NCBI GenBank assembly: GCA_905210435.1
Contig: CAJLWO010000061.1
Span: forward strand, 1-15,609
Origin: an uncultured Bacteroidales bacterium
Lineage (GTDB): Bacteria > Bacteroidota > Bacteroidia > Bacteroidales > Muribaculaceae
Direction: 5' to 3'
DNA length: 15,609 nucleotides
Positions 7,724 to 15,518 of this stretch are shown here, piece after piece. Positions within the stretch are counted from its first letter, which is position 1. Each line of letters begins with the position of its first letter. The notes under the pieces were generated by a model. It was not told where the DNA came from and ran no database searches. It saw only the letters and a list, made by a program, of their open reading frames with translations. A program made the translations under genes and the position numbers.

Positions 7724-8611
7724 ATGTCATTACCCAAACGCAATGCATTAGGCCGCGGACTCGACTCTCTCATAGCCATGGACGATGTTCCCGCACGCGG
7801 CTCATCAGTAATCAACGAGATAGCCCTCGATGCCATAACCCCCAACCCGAGCCAGCCACGTACGACATTCGACGAGGAAGCGCTCAACGACCTCGCCGTA
7901 TCAATACGTGAAATCGGTATAATCCAGCCGCTTTCGCTGCGCAAGATAGGCCCTGACCAGTACCAGATTATAGCCGGTGAACGCCGCTACCGCGCCGCAA
8001 TCAAGGCCGGACTTGCCACCGTGCCGGCATATATCCGTTCGGCCAACGATACGGAGCTTACCGAGATGGCCCTCATCGAGAATATACAGCGCGAGGACCT
8101 CAATGCGATAGAAATCGCGCTCACGTTCAAGAAACTTATCGACCAGTACAGCCTCACACAGGAACGTCTGAGCGAACGTATCGGAAAAAAGCGCGCTACC
8201 ATCGCCAATTTCCTGCGTCTGCTCCGTCTGCCTGCCGAAGTACAGCTCGGACTGCGCGACAAGCGTCTCGACATGGGGCATGCACGCGCGTTGCTTTCTA
8301 TCGACAATCCGGCTCTCCAGCTGAAACTATACAACGAGATTATACGTCAGGGGCTGTCTGTACGCCGCGTGGAAGAACTCGCCAAAGCCTATCAGCTGGC
8401 CGACAGCGCCCCAAAAAAGGATAAGGCCAAACCCGCGTCCAACCGCGATTTCGAGATGCTACGGCGTCAGCTCTCATCGACATTCAATACCCCCGTACAG
8501 TTTGCTTGCGACAACTCGGGCAAAGGCAAAATAACATTCCCGTTCAAAAATCAGGATGAACTTGCCAAATTAATTACTATCTTTGATAGTCTGAAATCAA
8601 AAGAACAATAG
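7724..8611 (+). CDS. parB: Chromosome-partitioning protein ParB (Spo0J)
   Basis: A CTP-dependent DNA clamp that loads at parS, slides along flanking DNA, and stimulates ParA. In 295 residues it shows the N-terminal ParA-contact segment (KRNALGRGLDSLI, 5-17) and the CTPase/ParB domain with NPSQPRTTFD (41-50), GERRYRA (85-91) and ENIQRED (119-125). A helix-turn-helix follows (LTQERLSERIGKKRATIANFLRLLRL, about 144-169), then a Lys-rich linker near 227-240 and a C-terminal dimerisation domain (about 241-295). All motifs are intact. It is very probably cotranscribed with parA. Partial parS-like half sites occur upstream of parA, but no full parS palindrome was found in the window. Confidence 0.97.
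   Translation: MSLPKRNALGRGLDSLIAMDDVPARGSSVINEIALDAITPNPSQPRTTFDEEALNDLAVSIREIGIIQPLSLRKIGPDQYQIIAGERRYRAAIKAGLATVPAYIRSANDTELTEMALIENIQREDLNAIEIALTFKKLIDQYSLTQERLSERIGKKRATIANFLRLLRLPAEVQLGLRDKRLDMGHARALLSIDNPALQLKLYNEIIRQGLSVRRVEELAKAYQLADSAPKKDKAKPASNRDFEMLRRQLSSTFNTPVQFACDNSGKGKITFPFKNQDELAKLITIFDSLKSKEQ
8578..8585 (+). promoter_or_regulatory. Possible internal -7 element before DUF5683 gene
   Basis: TATCTTTG matches TAnnTTTG exactly, but it lies inside the end of parB, where it also encodes protein, and no -33 TTTG is found at the proper distance. If used, transcription would start near 8592, with the 8611-8665 stem-loop in the leader. It may be chance. Confidence 0.25.
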
Positions 8612-8665
8612 GCCTGAGTTGTCCGGAATGCCGTTTTTTCGCTGCATTCCATCTATCCCTCAGCC
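8611..8665 (+). other. Nested stem-loop between parB and DUF5683 gene
   Basis: An inner 7-bp stem (GGAATGC 8625-8631 with GCATTCC 8644-8650) is enclosed by an outer stem (GGCCTGAG 8611-8618 with CTCAGCC 8659-8665, one bulged base). Internal loops of 6 and 8 nt separate them. There is no terminal U-tract, so it is not a standard terminator. It could be an mRNA processing or stability element. Confidence 0.4.
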
Positions 8666-8674
8666 GTTTACGCA

Positions 8675-9502
8675 ATGAGAAAAGATAAAGCCACAACAAA
8701 AGAATTGACAGTTACCGGCTGCCGGAAAGCGCTATTGTCGCTTCTGGCGGCCTTGATGCTGTTCCCGTTTAACCTTTTTTCAAATTCTTTTGCATTTGCT
8801 TCGGCCGACGATGACGATACCCCGCTGCCGCAGGATATTCCCGTCGGCGAGACTCCGCTGCCGGCCGGCTCGGAAATAGAGGGTGAACGTATAATCACGA
8901 CTAACGACCGCGTAAAGTTTGTCCCGGTCGATACCGTAGAAGTGGTAAACGCGGCGCTCCCCGATTCACTTACCGAAATGACCGACGAATGGGTGCCGAG
9001 GCAGATTGAGTTCAACCCAAACCCGACCAAGGCAGTCTGGCTTGCGGCTCTTTTCCCCGGACTCGGGCAAGTGTACAACCGTCGCTACTGGAAACTTCCG
9101 CTCATAGTCGGCGGATACCTCGGCCTCGGCTACGCCACAAGTTGGAACAACGGCATGCTAACCGACTATACGAAAGCATACGCCGATATTATGGACAACG
9201 ACCCCACCACACGCAGTTACATGGATTTCTTTCCATCGACCGTAAAGGAGGAGGACCTTGACAAGACATGGCTCACAAATATATTGCGCTCGCGCAAAAA
9301 CTACTTCCGCCGCAACCGCGATCTTTGTATCATAGGCATGGTGGCGGTGTATCTGGTTGCAATCGTCGACGCATACGTCGATGCTTCACTGGCCCATTTC
9401 GACATATCGCCCGACCTGTCGATGGAGGTATATCCATCACTGATACAGGACGGACGCACACGGTTGCCGTCAATGGGACTGCAATGGGCGATAACTTTCT
9501 GA
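8675..9502 (+). CDS. DUF5683 domain membrane protein
   Basis: A 275-residue envelope protein of unknown function. A long hydrophobic segment near the N-terminus (about 17-43, KALLSLLAALMLFPFNLFSNSFAFA) is a signal peptide or anchor. An acidic, Pro-rich stretch follows (about 44-105). The DUF5683 core begins at NPTKAVWLAALFPGLGQVYNRRYWKLPLIVGGYLGLGYA (116-154), with likely membrane helices at about 120-133 and 141-155, and another at about 216-233 (LCIIGMVAVYLVAIVDAYVDA). It ends in a beta-like tail closing with WAITF. As I recall, this family commonly follows parAB in Bacteroidetes, so a link to envelope or division is suggested by context alone. The ATG at 8675 lies 63 bp after parB; mltD starts 38 bp downstream. 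Confidence 0.88.
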   Translation: MRKDKATTKELTVTGCRKALLSLLAALMLFPFNLFSNSFAFASADDDDTPLPQDIPVGETPLPAGSEIEGERIITTNDRVKFVPVDTVEVVNAALPDSLTEMTDEWVPRQIEFNPNPTKAVWLAALFPGLGQVYNRRYWKLPLIVGGYLGLGYATSWNNGMLTDYTKAYADIMDNDPTTRSYMDFFPSTVKEEDLDKTWLTNILRSRKNYFRRNRDLCIIGMVAVYLVAIVDAYVDASLAHFDISPDLSMEVYPSLIQDGRTRLPSMGLQWAITF

Positions 9503-9540
9503 TATGCCTTGAACCATACGCATAAACAATACTACCACTC

Positions 9541-11448
9541 ATGATAAACAAGATATTACGGAACATAACCTCGGCAATGCTTGTAGCATTCACCGCCGCA
9601 GCAGCTACAGGAGCCGACATCCTGTCGGTGAGAGACACCATCACCGACCCGCATATTGTCTACCCCCACAGTTTCGAGGCAGACACACACCTGATGATGC
9701 AGAACTGGTACATGCAGAACTATACCGAACTGGCAAAAAACGATTACGGCACTGACTCGCCGGTGACGCCTACCGACGAAGAGTTCGTGCAGCGACTGAT
9801 GGCAATGCCCACGGTGATAGAGATGCCGTTCAATTCCGTAGTAAAATCATACATCAAAATGTATGTGGACCGGCGGCGTTCGCTGGTTGAAAGCATGCTC
9901 GGCATGTCGACATATTATATGCCCATATTCGAGCAGGCGCTTGAACAGGAAGGTGTGCCTCTGGAGCTGAAATATCTGCCAATAGTGGAATCGGCGCTCA
10001 ACCCTAATGCCGTATCTCCCGTAGGAGCGACCGGTCTGTGGCAGTTCATGCTGCCGACAGCCCGCGGACTGGGTATGGAAATAAATTCGCTTGTCGACGA
10101 GCGCCGCGACCCGATATGCTCGTCGCGCATGGCCGCCCGCTATCTCAAACAACTTCACGACATCTACAACGACTGGTCGCTCGCCATAGCTGCATACAAC
10201 TGCGGTCCGGGCAATGTAAATAAGGCACTCCGAAGAGCCGGTGAAGGCACAAAAAAAGATTTTTGGGAAATCTACCCATTCCTGCCACCTGAAACCCGCG
10301 GCTATGTCCCTTGTTTCATCGCCGCAAATTATGCGATGAATTACTACGACAAGCACAATATTTCACCAATGCTTGCACGTCGTCCGATACTTACCGACTC
10401 GGTATATGTCAAAAAGCGAGTATATTTCCAGCAGATTGCCGATGTGCTCAATATTCCTATCGAGGAAATACGCACTCTCAACCCGCAGTACCGGCAGGAT
10501 GTGATTCCGGGCGACATCAAGGCTTATCCCCTCGTGCTTCCATCACATCAGGCACTGTGCTACATAATTTCGGAAGACAGCATTGTGGCCCATGACGCTG
10601 AAAAATATACACGGCGCGGCGTTGTCGAGCCATCGACCGGGGCATCGAAAGTAAGCGATGACGGGAAATACATAATAACAGAAGAAATCAAATTCCATAA
10701 AGTAAAGAAAGGCGATACATTCATCAAGCTCGCAAAACGATATGGCGTGACCGTTTCGTCAATCAAAAAAGCCAACGGCATCAAGACTCTGCGCCGTGGA
10801 CGCACCATAAAAATCGTCACGACCAAAAAGACTTTGCGACCGGAGGAACCGAAAGAAACCGACACTACGACCGAAGTCGCAGACACAAAAGAAAACACCG
10901 TAAACGAAACGACAGCCTCCGCACCTGCGCTCCCCGCTGCCGATACTGATGAAAACGGACTTTCCGCAGATGATGACCCGACTGCATCCGACGACAGGCA
11001 GGAAAACAATGCAGACTCGCCCGACGAAGATGTAGATGTAGACTTAGAGGATGAGGCTGTGGAAATATCTGCTGCAGCGACTGAAGTCAACGATGACACT
11101 ACCGTATCTCCCGACACGGTGAGAGCTACCGACGACAGCCCTGAGGCTCTTGAAGTACGCCATCGCATACAATCCACTTTCAATTCACGCAAACCGACAG
11201 CCACACAGCCTGCCAAAGTTGAGGAAAAGAAAGAGGAGCCGGCGGTAAAACCCGCCGGGAAAACTCCGGAGCAAAAAACCGGCCGCAACACCGGCAGCAC
11301 CACCAAACCGGTATACCATAAAGTAAAGAAAGGCGAGACTTTGTCAAAAATAGCCCGACGCTACAGAACGACAGTAAAGAAGCTGCAACAGCTCAACGGC
11401 ATTGACGGTTCGAAGCTCAAAATCGGACAACGTATCAAAGTAAAATAA
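9541..11448 (+). CDS. MltD-type membrane-bound lytic transglycosylase with LysM domains
   Basis: A murein lytic transglycosylase that cleaves the MurNAc-GlcNAc bond to form 1,6-anhydro ends, acting in the periplasm. The 635 residues begin with a signal peptide (to about residue 24). The SLT domain contains PIVESALNP with catalytic E150, GATGLWQFM (162-170) and AYNCGPGNV (218-226). A degenerate LysM-like region sits near 290-335. LysM 1 spans 385-426 and LysM 2 591-635; both open with the peptidoglycan-binding pattern HKVKKGDT/HKVKKGET. They are joined by a long low-complexity linker (430-590) rich in Asp, Glu, Thr and Ala. No lipobox Cys is seen, so it may be soluble in the periplasm despite the family name. 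A perfect 21-bp direct repeat underlies the two LysM starts. The gene is tightly placed between DUF5683 and the queA homologue. Confidence 0.93.
   Translation: MINKILRNITSAMLVAFTAAAATGADILSVRDTITDPHIVYPHSFEADTHLMMQNWYMQNYTELAKNDYGTDSPVTPTDEEFVQRLMAMPTVIEMPFNSVVKSYIKMYVDRRRSLVESMLGMSTYYMPIFEQALEQEGVPLELKYLPIVESALNPNAVSPVGATGLWQFMLPTARGLGMEINSLVDERRDPICSSRMAARYLKQLHDIYNDWSLAIAAYNCGPGNVNKALRRAGEGTKKDFWEIYPFLPPETRGYVPCFIAANYAMNYYDKHNISPMLARRPILTDSVYVKKRVYFQQIADVLNIPIEEIRTLNPQYRQDVIPGDIKAYPLVLPSHQALCYIISEDSIVAHDAEKYTRRGVVEPSTGASKVSDDGKYIITEEIKFHKVKKGDTFIKLAKRYGVTVSSIKKANGIKTLRRGRTIKIVTTKKTLRPEEPKETDTTTEVADTKENTVNETTASAPALPAADTDENGLSADDDPTASDDRQENNADSPDEDVDVDLEDEAVEISAAATEVNDDTTVSPDTVRATDDSPEALEVRHRIQSTFNSRKPTATQPAKVEEKKEEPAVKPAGKTPEQKTGRNTGSTTKPVYHKVKKGETLSKIARRYRTTVKKLQQLNGIDGSKLKIGQRIKVK
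10695..11336 (+). repeat. 21-bp perfect direct repeat flanking the LysM linker
   Basis: The same 21 bases occur at 10695-10715 and 11316-11336, where both encode the start of a LysM domain (HKVKKG). The copies are 621 bp apart, a multiple of three, so recombination between them would delete 207 codons without shifting the frame. Confidence 0.85.
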
Positions 11449-11470
11449 CAAAGACCGCCTCAACAGGACA

Positions 11471-12697
11471 ATGATGGACAACAAGGTAAAAGAGATAAAT
11501 ATCGAGGAATACGACTATCCGCTCCCCGACGAGCGGATAGCCCGCCACCCGCTGGAACAGCGCGATGCGTGCAAGCTGCTTGTACGCCGTGGCGACGGCT
11601 CCGTCTCCGACCATATATTCTCGGAGCTCGACAGCCTGCTTCCGGCTGACTCGATGCTGATATACAACAACACCCGCGTAATCAACGCCCGCCTGCGCTT
11701 CCATAAAGGCGCCGACAGCACCGGGGCGCTTATCGAGATATTCTGCCTCGAACCGCACACGCCCGCCGACTACGCATGCAATTTCGCCTCTACAGCCGAA
11801 TGTTCATGGATATGCTTCGTAGGCAATTCCAAGAGATGGAAAGCCGGAACGCTCTCGGCTCGTATAATCATAGACGGAGCTGCTGTCACCCTAACTGCCG
11901 AACGGATGTCGCGCCACGACAATACGTCGGTGGTAAAATTCAGCTGGGACAACAGCGACGTCACATTCTCGCAAATCATCTCCTCGGCCGGCGAGATACC
12001 TATCCCGCCCTATCTCAACCGCTCAACCGAAGCAACCGACAGCACCGACTATCAGACCGTATACAGCCATATCGAAGGCTCCGTGGCCGCTCCCACCGCC
12101 GGACTGCATTTCACCGACGAACTGCTCGACCGTATATCGCGACGCGGCATACCACGGCGCGAACTGACGCTGCACGTCGGCGCCGGCACGTTCCAGCCGG
12201 TCAAAAGCGATACCATCGGCGAGCACGTGATGCACAGCGAATGGATTGCCGTGGACCGTTCCCTCATAGCCGAACTCGCCGCCACCGACCGTAAAATCAT
12301 TGCCGTAGGCACGACTTCGGTGCGTACGCTCGAAAGCCTCTACCATATAGGCTGCCTTATAAGCGAGGGCAAGACTCCCGGAGAGGTGCCGCAATGGTAT
12401 CCGTATTCCGACACCCACCCCGCTCTGTCGCGCAGTGAAGCGTTCAGGCAGATATTGAAGTGGCTCGACGACAACGGGCTTGACGTGCTCATTTCGGCCA
12501 CACGCATCATCATCGCTCCGGGCTACACCTATCGCGTGGTCGACGGCATGGTCACGAATTTCCATCAGCCACGCTCCACGTTGCTGCTTCTCGTATCGGC
12601 ATTCACAGGCGGCGACTGGCGCCCGATGTATGATTTCGCTTTGGGTCACGGCTACCGGTTCCTGAGCTACGGTGACGGCTCCCTGCTTCTGAAATAA
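11471..12697 (+). CDS. QueA-like S-adenosylmethionine:tRNA ribosyltransferase-isomerase
   Basis: A QueA-family enzyme, which transfers and isomerises the ribosyl group of SAM onto 7-aminomethyl-7-deazaguanine at tRNA position 34 to give epoxyqueuosine. Family motifs are DYPLPDERIARHPLEQRDACKLLV (15-38), IYNNTRVINARL (64-75), IPIPPYLNR (176-184), DYQTVY (193-198), SVAAPTAGLHFT (204-215), LHVGAGTFQPV (234-244), MHSEW (254-258), AVGTTSVRTLES (278-289), VTNFHQPRSTLLLLVSAF (361-378) and YRFLSYGD (395-402). At 408 residues it exceeds the usual 340-360. The extra sequence lies mainly between SVRTLES and the APGY motif (about 291-344) and near 97-125. Such a long form may be a paralogue of standard QueA, so I give no gene symbol. 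Start: ATG ATG at 11471; either codon is possible. Confidence 0.9.
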   Translation: MMDNKVKEINIEEYDYPLPDERIARHPLEQRDACKLLVRRGDGSVSDHIFSELDSLLPADSMLIYNNTRVINARLRFHKGADSTGALIEIFCLEPHTPADYACNFASTAECSWICFVGNSKRWKAGTLSARIIIDGAAVTLTAERMSRHDNTSVVKFSWDNSDVTFSQIISSAGEIPIPPYLNRSTEATDSTDYQTVYSHIEGSVAAPTAGLHFTDELLDRISRRGIPRRELTLHVGAGTFQPVKSDTIGEHVMHSEWIAVDRSLIAELAATDRKIIAVGTTSVRTLESLYHIGCLISEGKTPGEVPQWYPYSDTHPALSRSEAFRQILKWLDDNGLDVLISATRIIIAPGYTYRVVDGMVTNFHQPRSTLLLLVSAFTGGDWRPMYDFALGHGYRFLSYGDGSLLLK

Positions 12698-12716
12698 CAG
12701 TTAAACAACATTTATC

Positions 12717-13022
12717 ATGCATCTGATAAACACCTCCTTTCATGCCGCCAAGCCGATTGCCAACGCTATAATCGGCGATGTGCGCACTATCCTTATGCCA
12801 TTGATGACCGGATCATCGCTTTTCACCGACATCGTGATGGCGGAAATACTTGTGGAAGTCGACCCTGACTGCATGAGCTTCACGCTGCAGGGCAAAGCCG
12901 ACGACCTCGACAAGGCAATGGAATGGTTTCAGCATGAGGGTCAGGAATTTTTCAACGGACTTCACAGGCGCTACGGGCACAATGTGGTGTACTTCACCAC
13001 TCCGATGCGCATAATTCAATAA
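12717..13022 (+). CDS. DUF4286 family protein
   Basis: A small 101-residue protein with no signal peptide. The beta-alpha-beta pattern (MHLINTSFHA ... SLFTDIVMAEILVEVDPDCMSFTLQGKADDLDKAMEWFQHEGQEFFNGLHRRYGHNVVYFTTPMRII) suggests a ferredoxin-like alpha/beta fold. I assign it to DUF4286 partly from the N-terminal pattern and length, and partly from its position directly before ruvC, where this family commonly lies in Bacteroidales as I recall. Its role is unknown. It sits 19 bp after the queA homologue and 28 bp before ruvC, so cotranscription is likely. Confidence 0.72.
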   Translation: MHLINTSFHAAKPIANAIIGDVRTILMPLMTGSSLFTDIVMAEILVEVDPDCMSFTLQGKADDLDKAMEWFQHEGQEFFNGLHRRYGHNVVYFTTPMRIIQ

Positions 13023-13050
13023 CGCATAAGCAAACACGCGACACACGGCT

Positions 13051-13626
13051 ATGGACATCAGCCTCAAGGAATGGGACAGGATAATAATCGGCATCGACCC
13101 GGGCACCAACGTGATGGGTTATGCCATACTCGGTATCAAGGGGAAGAAACCGGCCCTGATAGCGATGGGTGTCATCGAGCTGAACAAGTTCGAAAGCCAC
13201 TACCTGCGCCTGCGCCGCATATACGACCGCGTGCTCGGTCTCGTTGAGCAGTACCTCCCCGACGAGATGGCCATCGAGGCCCCGTTCTTCGGCAAGAACG
13301 TACAGTCCATGCTCAAGCTCGGACGCGCGCAGGGGGTGGCTATGGCAGCGGCCCTGTCGCGCGACGTGCCCATAACCGAATACGAGCCGCGCAAAATCAA
13401 GATGGCCATAACGGGCAACGGCGCAGCGTCAAAGGAGCAGGTCAGGGAGATGCTCCGGCGCATACTCGACATACCCGACGCAAGCCTCCTCCCGCAGCTC
13501 GACGCTACCGACGCTCTCGGCGCCGCGCTATGCCATTTCTACGAATCGGCAAAACCTGCTGTAGCACGCGGAGCTTCGTCGTGGAAATCGTTCATAGCAT
13601 CGCACCCCGACAGGGTCAAGATGTAG
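13051..13626 (+). CDS. ruvC: Crossover junction endodeoxyribonuclease RuvC
   Basis: The Holliday-junction resolvase that makes paired nicks at junctions moved by RuvAB during recombinational repair. The 191 residues show the RNase-H-like core with its four acidic metal ligands: D16 in IIIGIDPGTN, E76 in MAIEAPFFGKNVQSMLKLGRAQG, and D151 and D154 in LDATDALGAALCHF. The conserved stretch EPRKIKMAITGNGAASKEQV (112-131) is also present. Length is slightly above the usual 160-190. The start at 13051 leaves eight residues before the first beta-strand, which is normal. ruvA and ruvB are not in the window. Confidence 0.97.
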   Translation: MDISLKEWDRIIIGIDPGTNVMGYAILGIKGKKPALIAMGVIELNKFESHYLRLRRIYDRVLGLVEQYLPDEMAIEAPFFGKNVQSMLKLGRAQGVAMAAALSRDVPITEYEPRKIKMAITGNGAASKEQVREMLRRILDIPDASLLPQLDATDALGAALCHFYESAKPAVARGASSWKSFIASHPDRVKM

Positions 13627-13663
13627 GTATAAACACATTGAGATTAAAGAAATTTGTAATAAA

Positions 13664-14728
13664 ATGGCAAAAGTAGGCGATACAGTAAGATTTCTCAACA
13701 GCACCGGCGGAGGCCGAATTGTGCGTATCGAAAACGGCATAGCCCATGTGGAGGACCAGGACGGATTTGAGGTGCCGGCATTGCTCCGCGAGTGCGTCGT
13801 GGTGATGGAGGCATCGGCCGCACCAAAAGGAAATGCCGCGCAGGCAACCAAAAGCGCGCCGCAGTCAACCCCTGCAGTCAAGGAAACCCCCGAACCGGAA
13901 TTGCCGAGGATAGAGACTCCCGACGGCGACAGAATAAATCTCGTCATGGCTTTCGAGGCAACGAATCCCAAATCGTTGTCCAACTCGGAGTTTGACGCCG
14001 TGCTCGTCAACGACTCCAACTATTTCATCAGCTTCACGTTCGCCACACGCGCCGAGAATGAAAGCGGTTGGACTCTACGCCGTGCCGGCATCGTGGAACC
14101 TAACATCGTACTGACGATGTGCACCTTCGCATCATCACAGCTCAACACCATAGACCGTGCGCTTATCCAGTTCATCGCCTACAAGGACAACAAGGCATAC
14201 GAGTGCAAGGCTCCGGTATCGTTAGAAACCAAGATTGACAATACTAAATTCTTCAAGCTGCACTGCTTCAAGAGCAATCCATATTTTGACGAGCCGGTGA
14301 TTGCGGTCGACATAATGAAAGATGACCGCACTCCGTCGGTGATAACAGTTGACCCCAAGGAGCTGCAAAGTGCCATGCGCGAGAAAAACAATAATGCCGA
14401 CAACTCACGGCGCAACATTTCAAAATCGTCACGGCCACCCAAAAACGACATACTAGAAGTCGACCTCCACATCACCGAACTGCTTGACAACACCAACGGA
14501 CTGAGCCGCGCCGACATGCTCAACCGCCAGATTGACGAATTCCGCAAGGTGATGGACGCCAATCTGCGCAACCACGGACGAAAAATAGTATTTATCCACG
14601 GCAAAGGCGAGGGCGTATTGCGTCAGGCATTGCTCAAGGAACTGACACACAGATACAAGGGGCACGACGTCAGCGACGCCTCGTTCCGTGAATACGGCTT
14701 CGGCGCCACGCAGGTCGTCATACGATAA
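13664..14728 (+). CDS. DUF2027 and Smr domain protein
   Basis: A 354-residue cytoplasmic protein joining an N-terminal DUF2027 region to a C-terminal Smr domain. Residues 1-48 (KVGDTVRFLNSTGGGRIVRIENGIAHVEDQDGFEVP) look like a small SH3-like beta barrel. A Pro/Ala linker follows (50-85), then a beta-rich middle domain (about 88-230). The Smr domain (about 264-354) has DLH (267-269) and HGKGEGVLRQAL (312-323), the motifs used by MutS2-type Smr domains for nucleic-acid cleavage. No MutS ATPase is present. Smr proteins act as DNA or RNA nucleases, some on mRNA in ribosome rescue; the target here is unknown. The ATG at 13664 lies 37 bp after ruvC, and the next gene starts 22 bp downstream. Confidence 0.9.
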   Translation: MAKVGDTVRFLNSTGGGRIVRIENGIAHVEDQDGFEVPALLRECVVVMEASAAPKGNAAQATKSAPQSTPAVKETPEPELPRIETPDGDRINLVMAFEATNPKSLSNSEFDAVLVNDSNYFISFTFATRAENESGWTLRRAGIVEPNIVLTMCTFASSQLNTIDRALIQFIAYKDNKAYECKAPVSLETKIDNTKFFKLHCFKSNPYFDEPVIAVDIMKDDRTPSVITVDPKELQSAMREKNNNADNSRRNISKSSRPPKNDILEVDLHITELLDNTNGLSRADMLNRQIDEFRKVMDANLRNHGRKIVFIHGKGEGVLRQALLKELTHRYKGHDVSDASFREYGFGATQVVIR

Positions 14729-14750
14729 TTTTATTCTATACACCGGGAAA

Positions 14751-15518
14751 ATGATAATATATTTTACGGGTACGGGCAACAGCCGCGATGTTGCCGTGCG
14801 ACTGTCATCGCTGCTTGGCGACGAAGATGTCGTGGAGATGTGCGGCGAAGTGCTTAAAAAGAAAGAAATCAAGGCAAAACAGCCATGCAAGGCCGTAGTA
14901 TGGGTATTTCCCGTATACAGCTGGGGAATACCTCCCGTAGTTACGAAGTTCATCAGGGAAGCCAAATTGAACGGCATACTGGCGGCGAAACATCACATGG
15001 TTGCCACATGCGGTGACGATGCCGGGCTGACAGCACGACAATGGCGGAAGCTGACAGGCCGTCGGGGTTGGACTGCGGCATCGGCCTCGACAGTCATAAT
15101 GCCTAACACCTACACGCTGATGAAAGGATTTGACGTCGACCCCGAAGCATTGGCGCGGGAAAAACTCGAAGCGTCGAAGCAACGTGTCGAGGAAATTGCA
15201 CGGCGTATCAAGAACGGCGATACCGACGACGATGTCATCAAAGGGCGCTTCGCATGGTTCAAAAGCAATGTGATATATCCGTGGTTCACACGTTTTGCAA
15301 TGAGCGCCAAGCCATTCCACACCACTGCCGACTGTACAGGCTGCGGACTATGCTCACGGCGCTGTCCGCTCGGCAACATCAACATGGACGACAGCCGGCG
15401 CCCCTGCTGGAGCAATGACTGCGCTCTGTGCCTGCGCTGCTACCACGTATGCCCCGTCGCCGCCGTGCAATACGGCAAAGCCACCCGCGGCAAGGGACGA
15501 TACCTGAATAAGAATTAA
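14751..15518 (+). CDS. EFR1-type flavodoxin/ferredoxin fusion protein
   Basis: A 255-residue redox protein with an N-terminal flavodoxin-like domain and a C-terminal pair of [4Fe-4S] clusters. TGTGNS at 6-11 is the FMN phosphate loop, and VFPVYSWGIPPVV (52-64) is a typical second flavin loop. The ferredoxin part carries two CxxCxxCxxxC(P) motifs: C195/C198/C201/C205 and C224/C227/C230/C234, all intact. It probably moves electrons in the cytoplasm between the iron-sulphur centres and a bound flavin; partners are unknown. I recognise it as EFR1-family ferredoxin. The ATG at 14751 is chosen because the flavodoxin strand begins MIIYFTGTGNS; an upstream GTG at 14688 would overlap the previous gene. 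Confidence 0.92.
   Translation: MIIYFTGTGNSRDVAVRLSSLLGDEDVVEMCGEVLKKKEIKAKQPCKAVVWVFPVYSWGIPPVVTKFIREAKLNGILAAKHHMVATCGDDAGLTARQWRKLTGRRGWTAASASTVIMPNTYTLMKGFDVDPEALAREKLEASKQRVEEIARRIKNGDTDDDVIKGRFAWFKSNVIYPWFTRFAMSAKPFHTTADCTGCGLCSRRCPLGNINMDDSRRPCWSNDCALCLRCYHVCPVAAVQYGKATRGKGRYLNKN

Noticed and set aside
10560..11306. 248-codon Ser/Val-rich open frame antisense to mltD
   Set aside because: It mirrors the Asp/Glu/Thr-rich low-complexity linker; the Ser/Val composition is an artefact of the opposite strand.
12227..12242. CACGTGA core as a parS site
   Set aside because: Only about 9 of 16 positions match, and it encodes the conserved QueA segment GEHVMHS.
12023..12649. 208-codon open frame antisense to the queA homologue
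   Set aside because: It overlaps the most conserved QueA motifs, and no start signal or family is seen.
14688..14750. Extended start (GTG) of the flavodoxin/ferredoxin gene
   Set aside because: It would overlap the Smr domain end, and the flavodoxin fold begins at the ATG at 14751.
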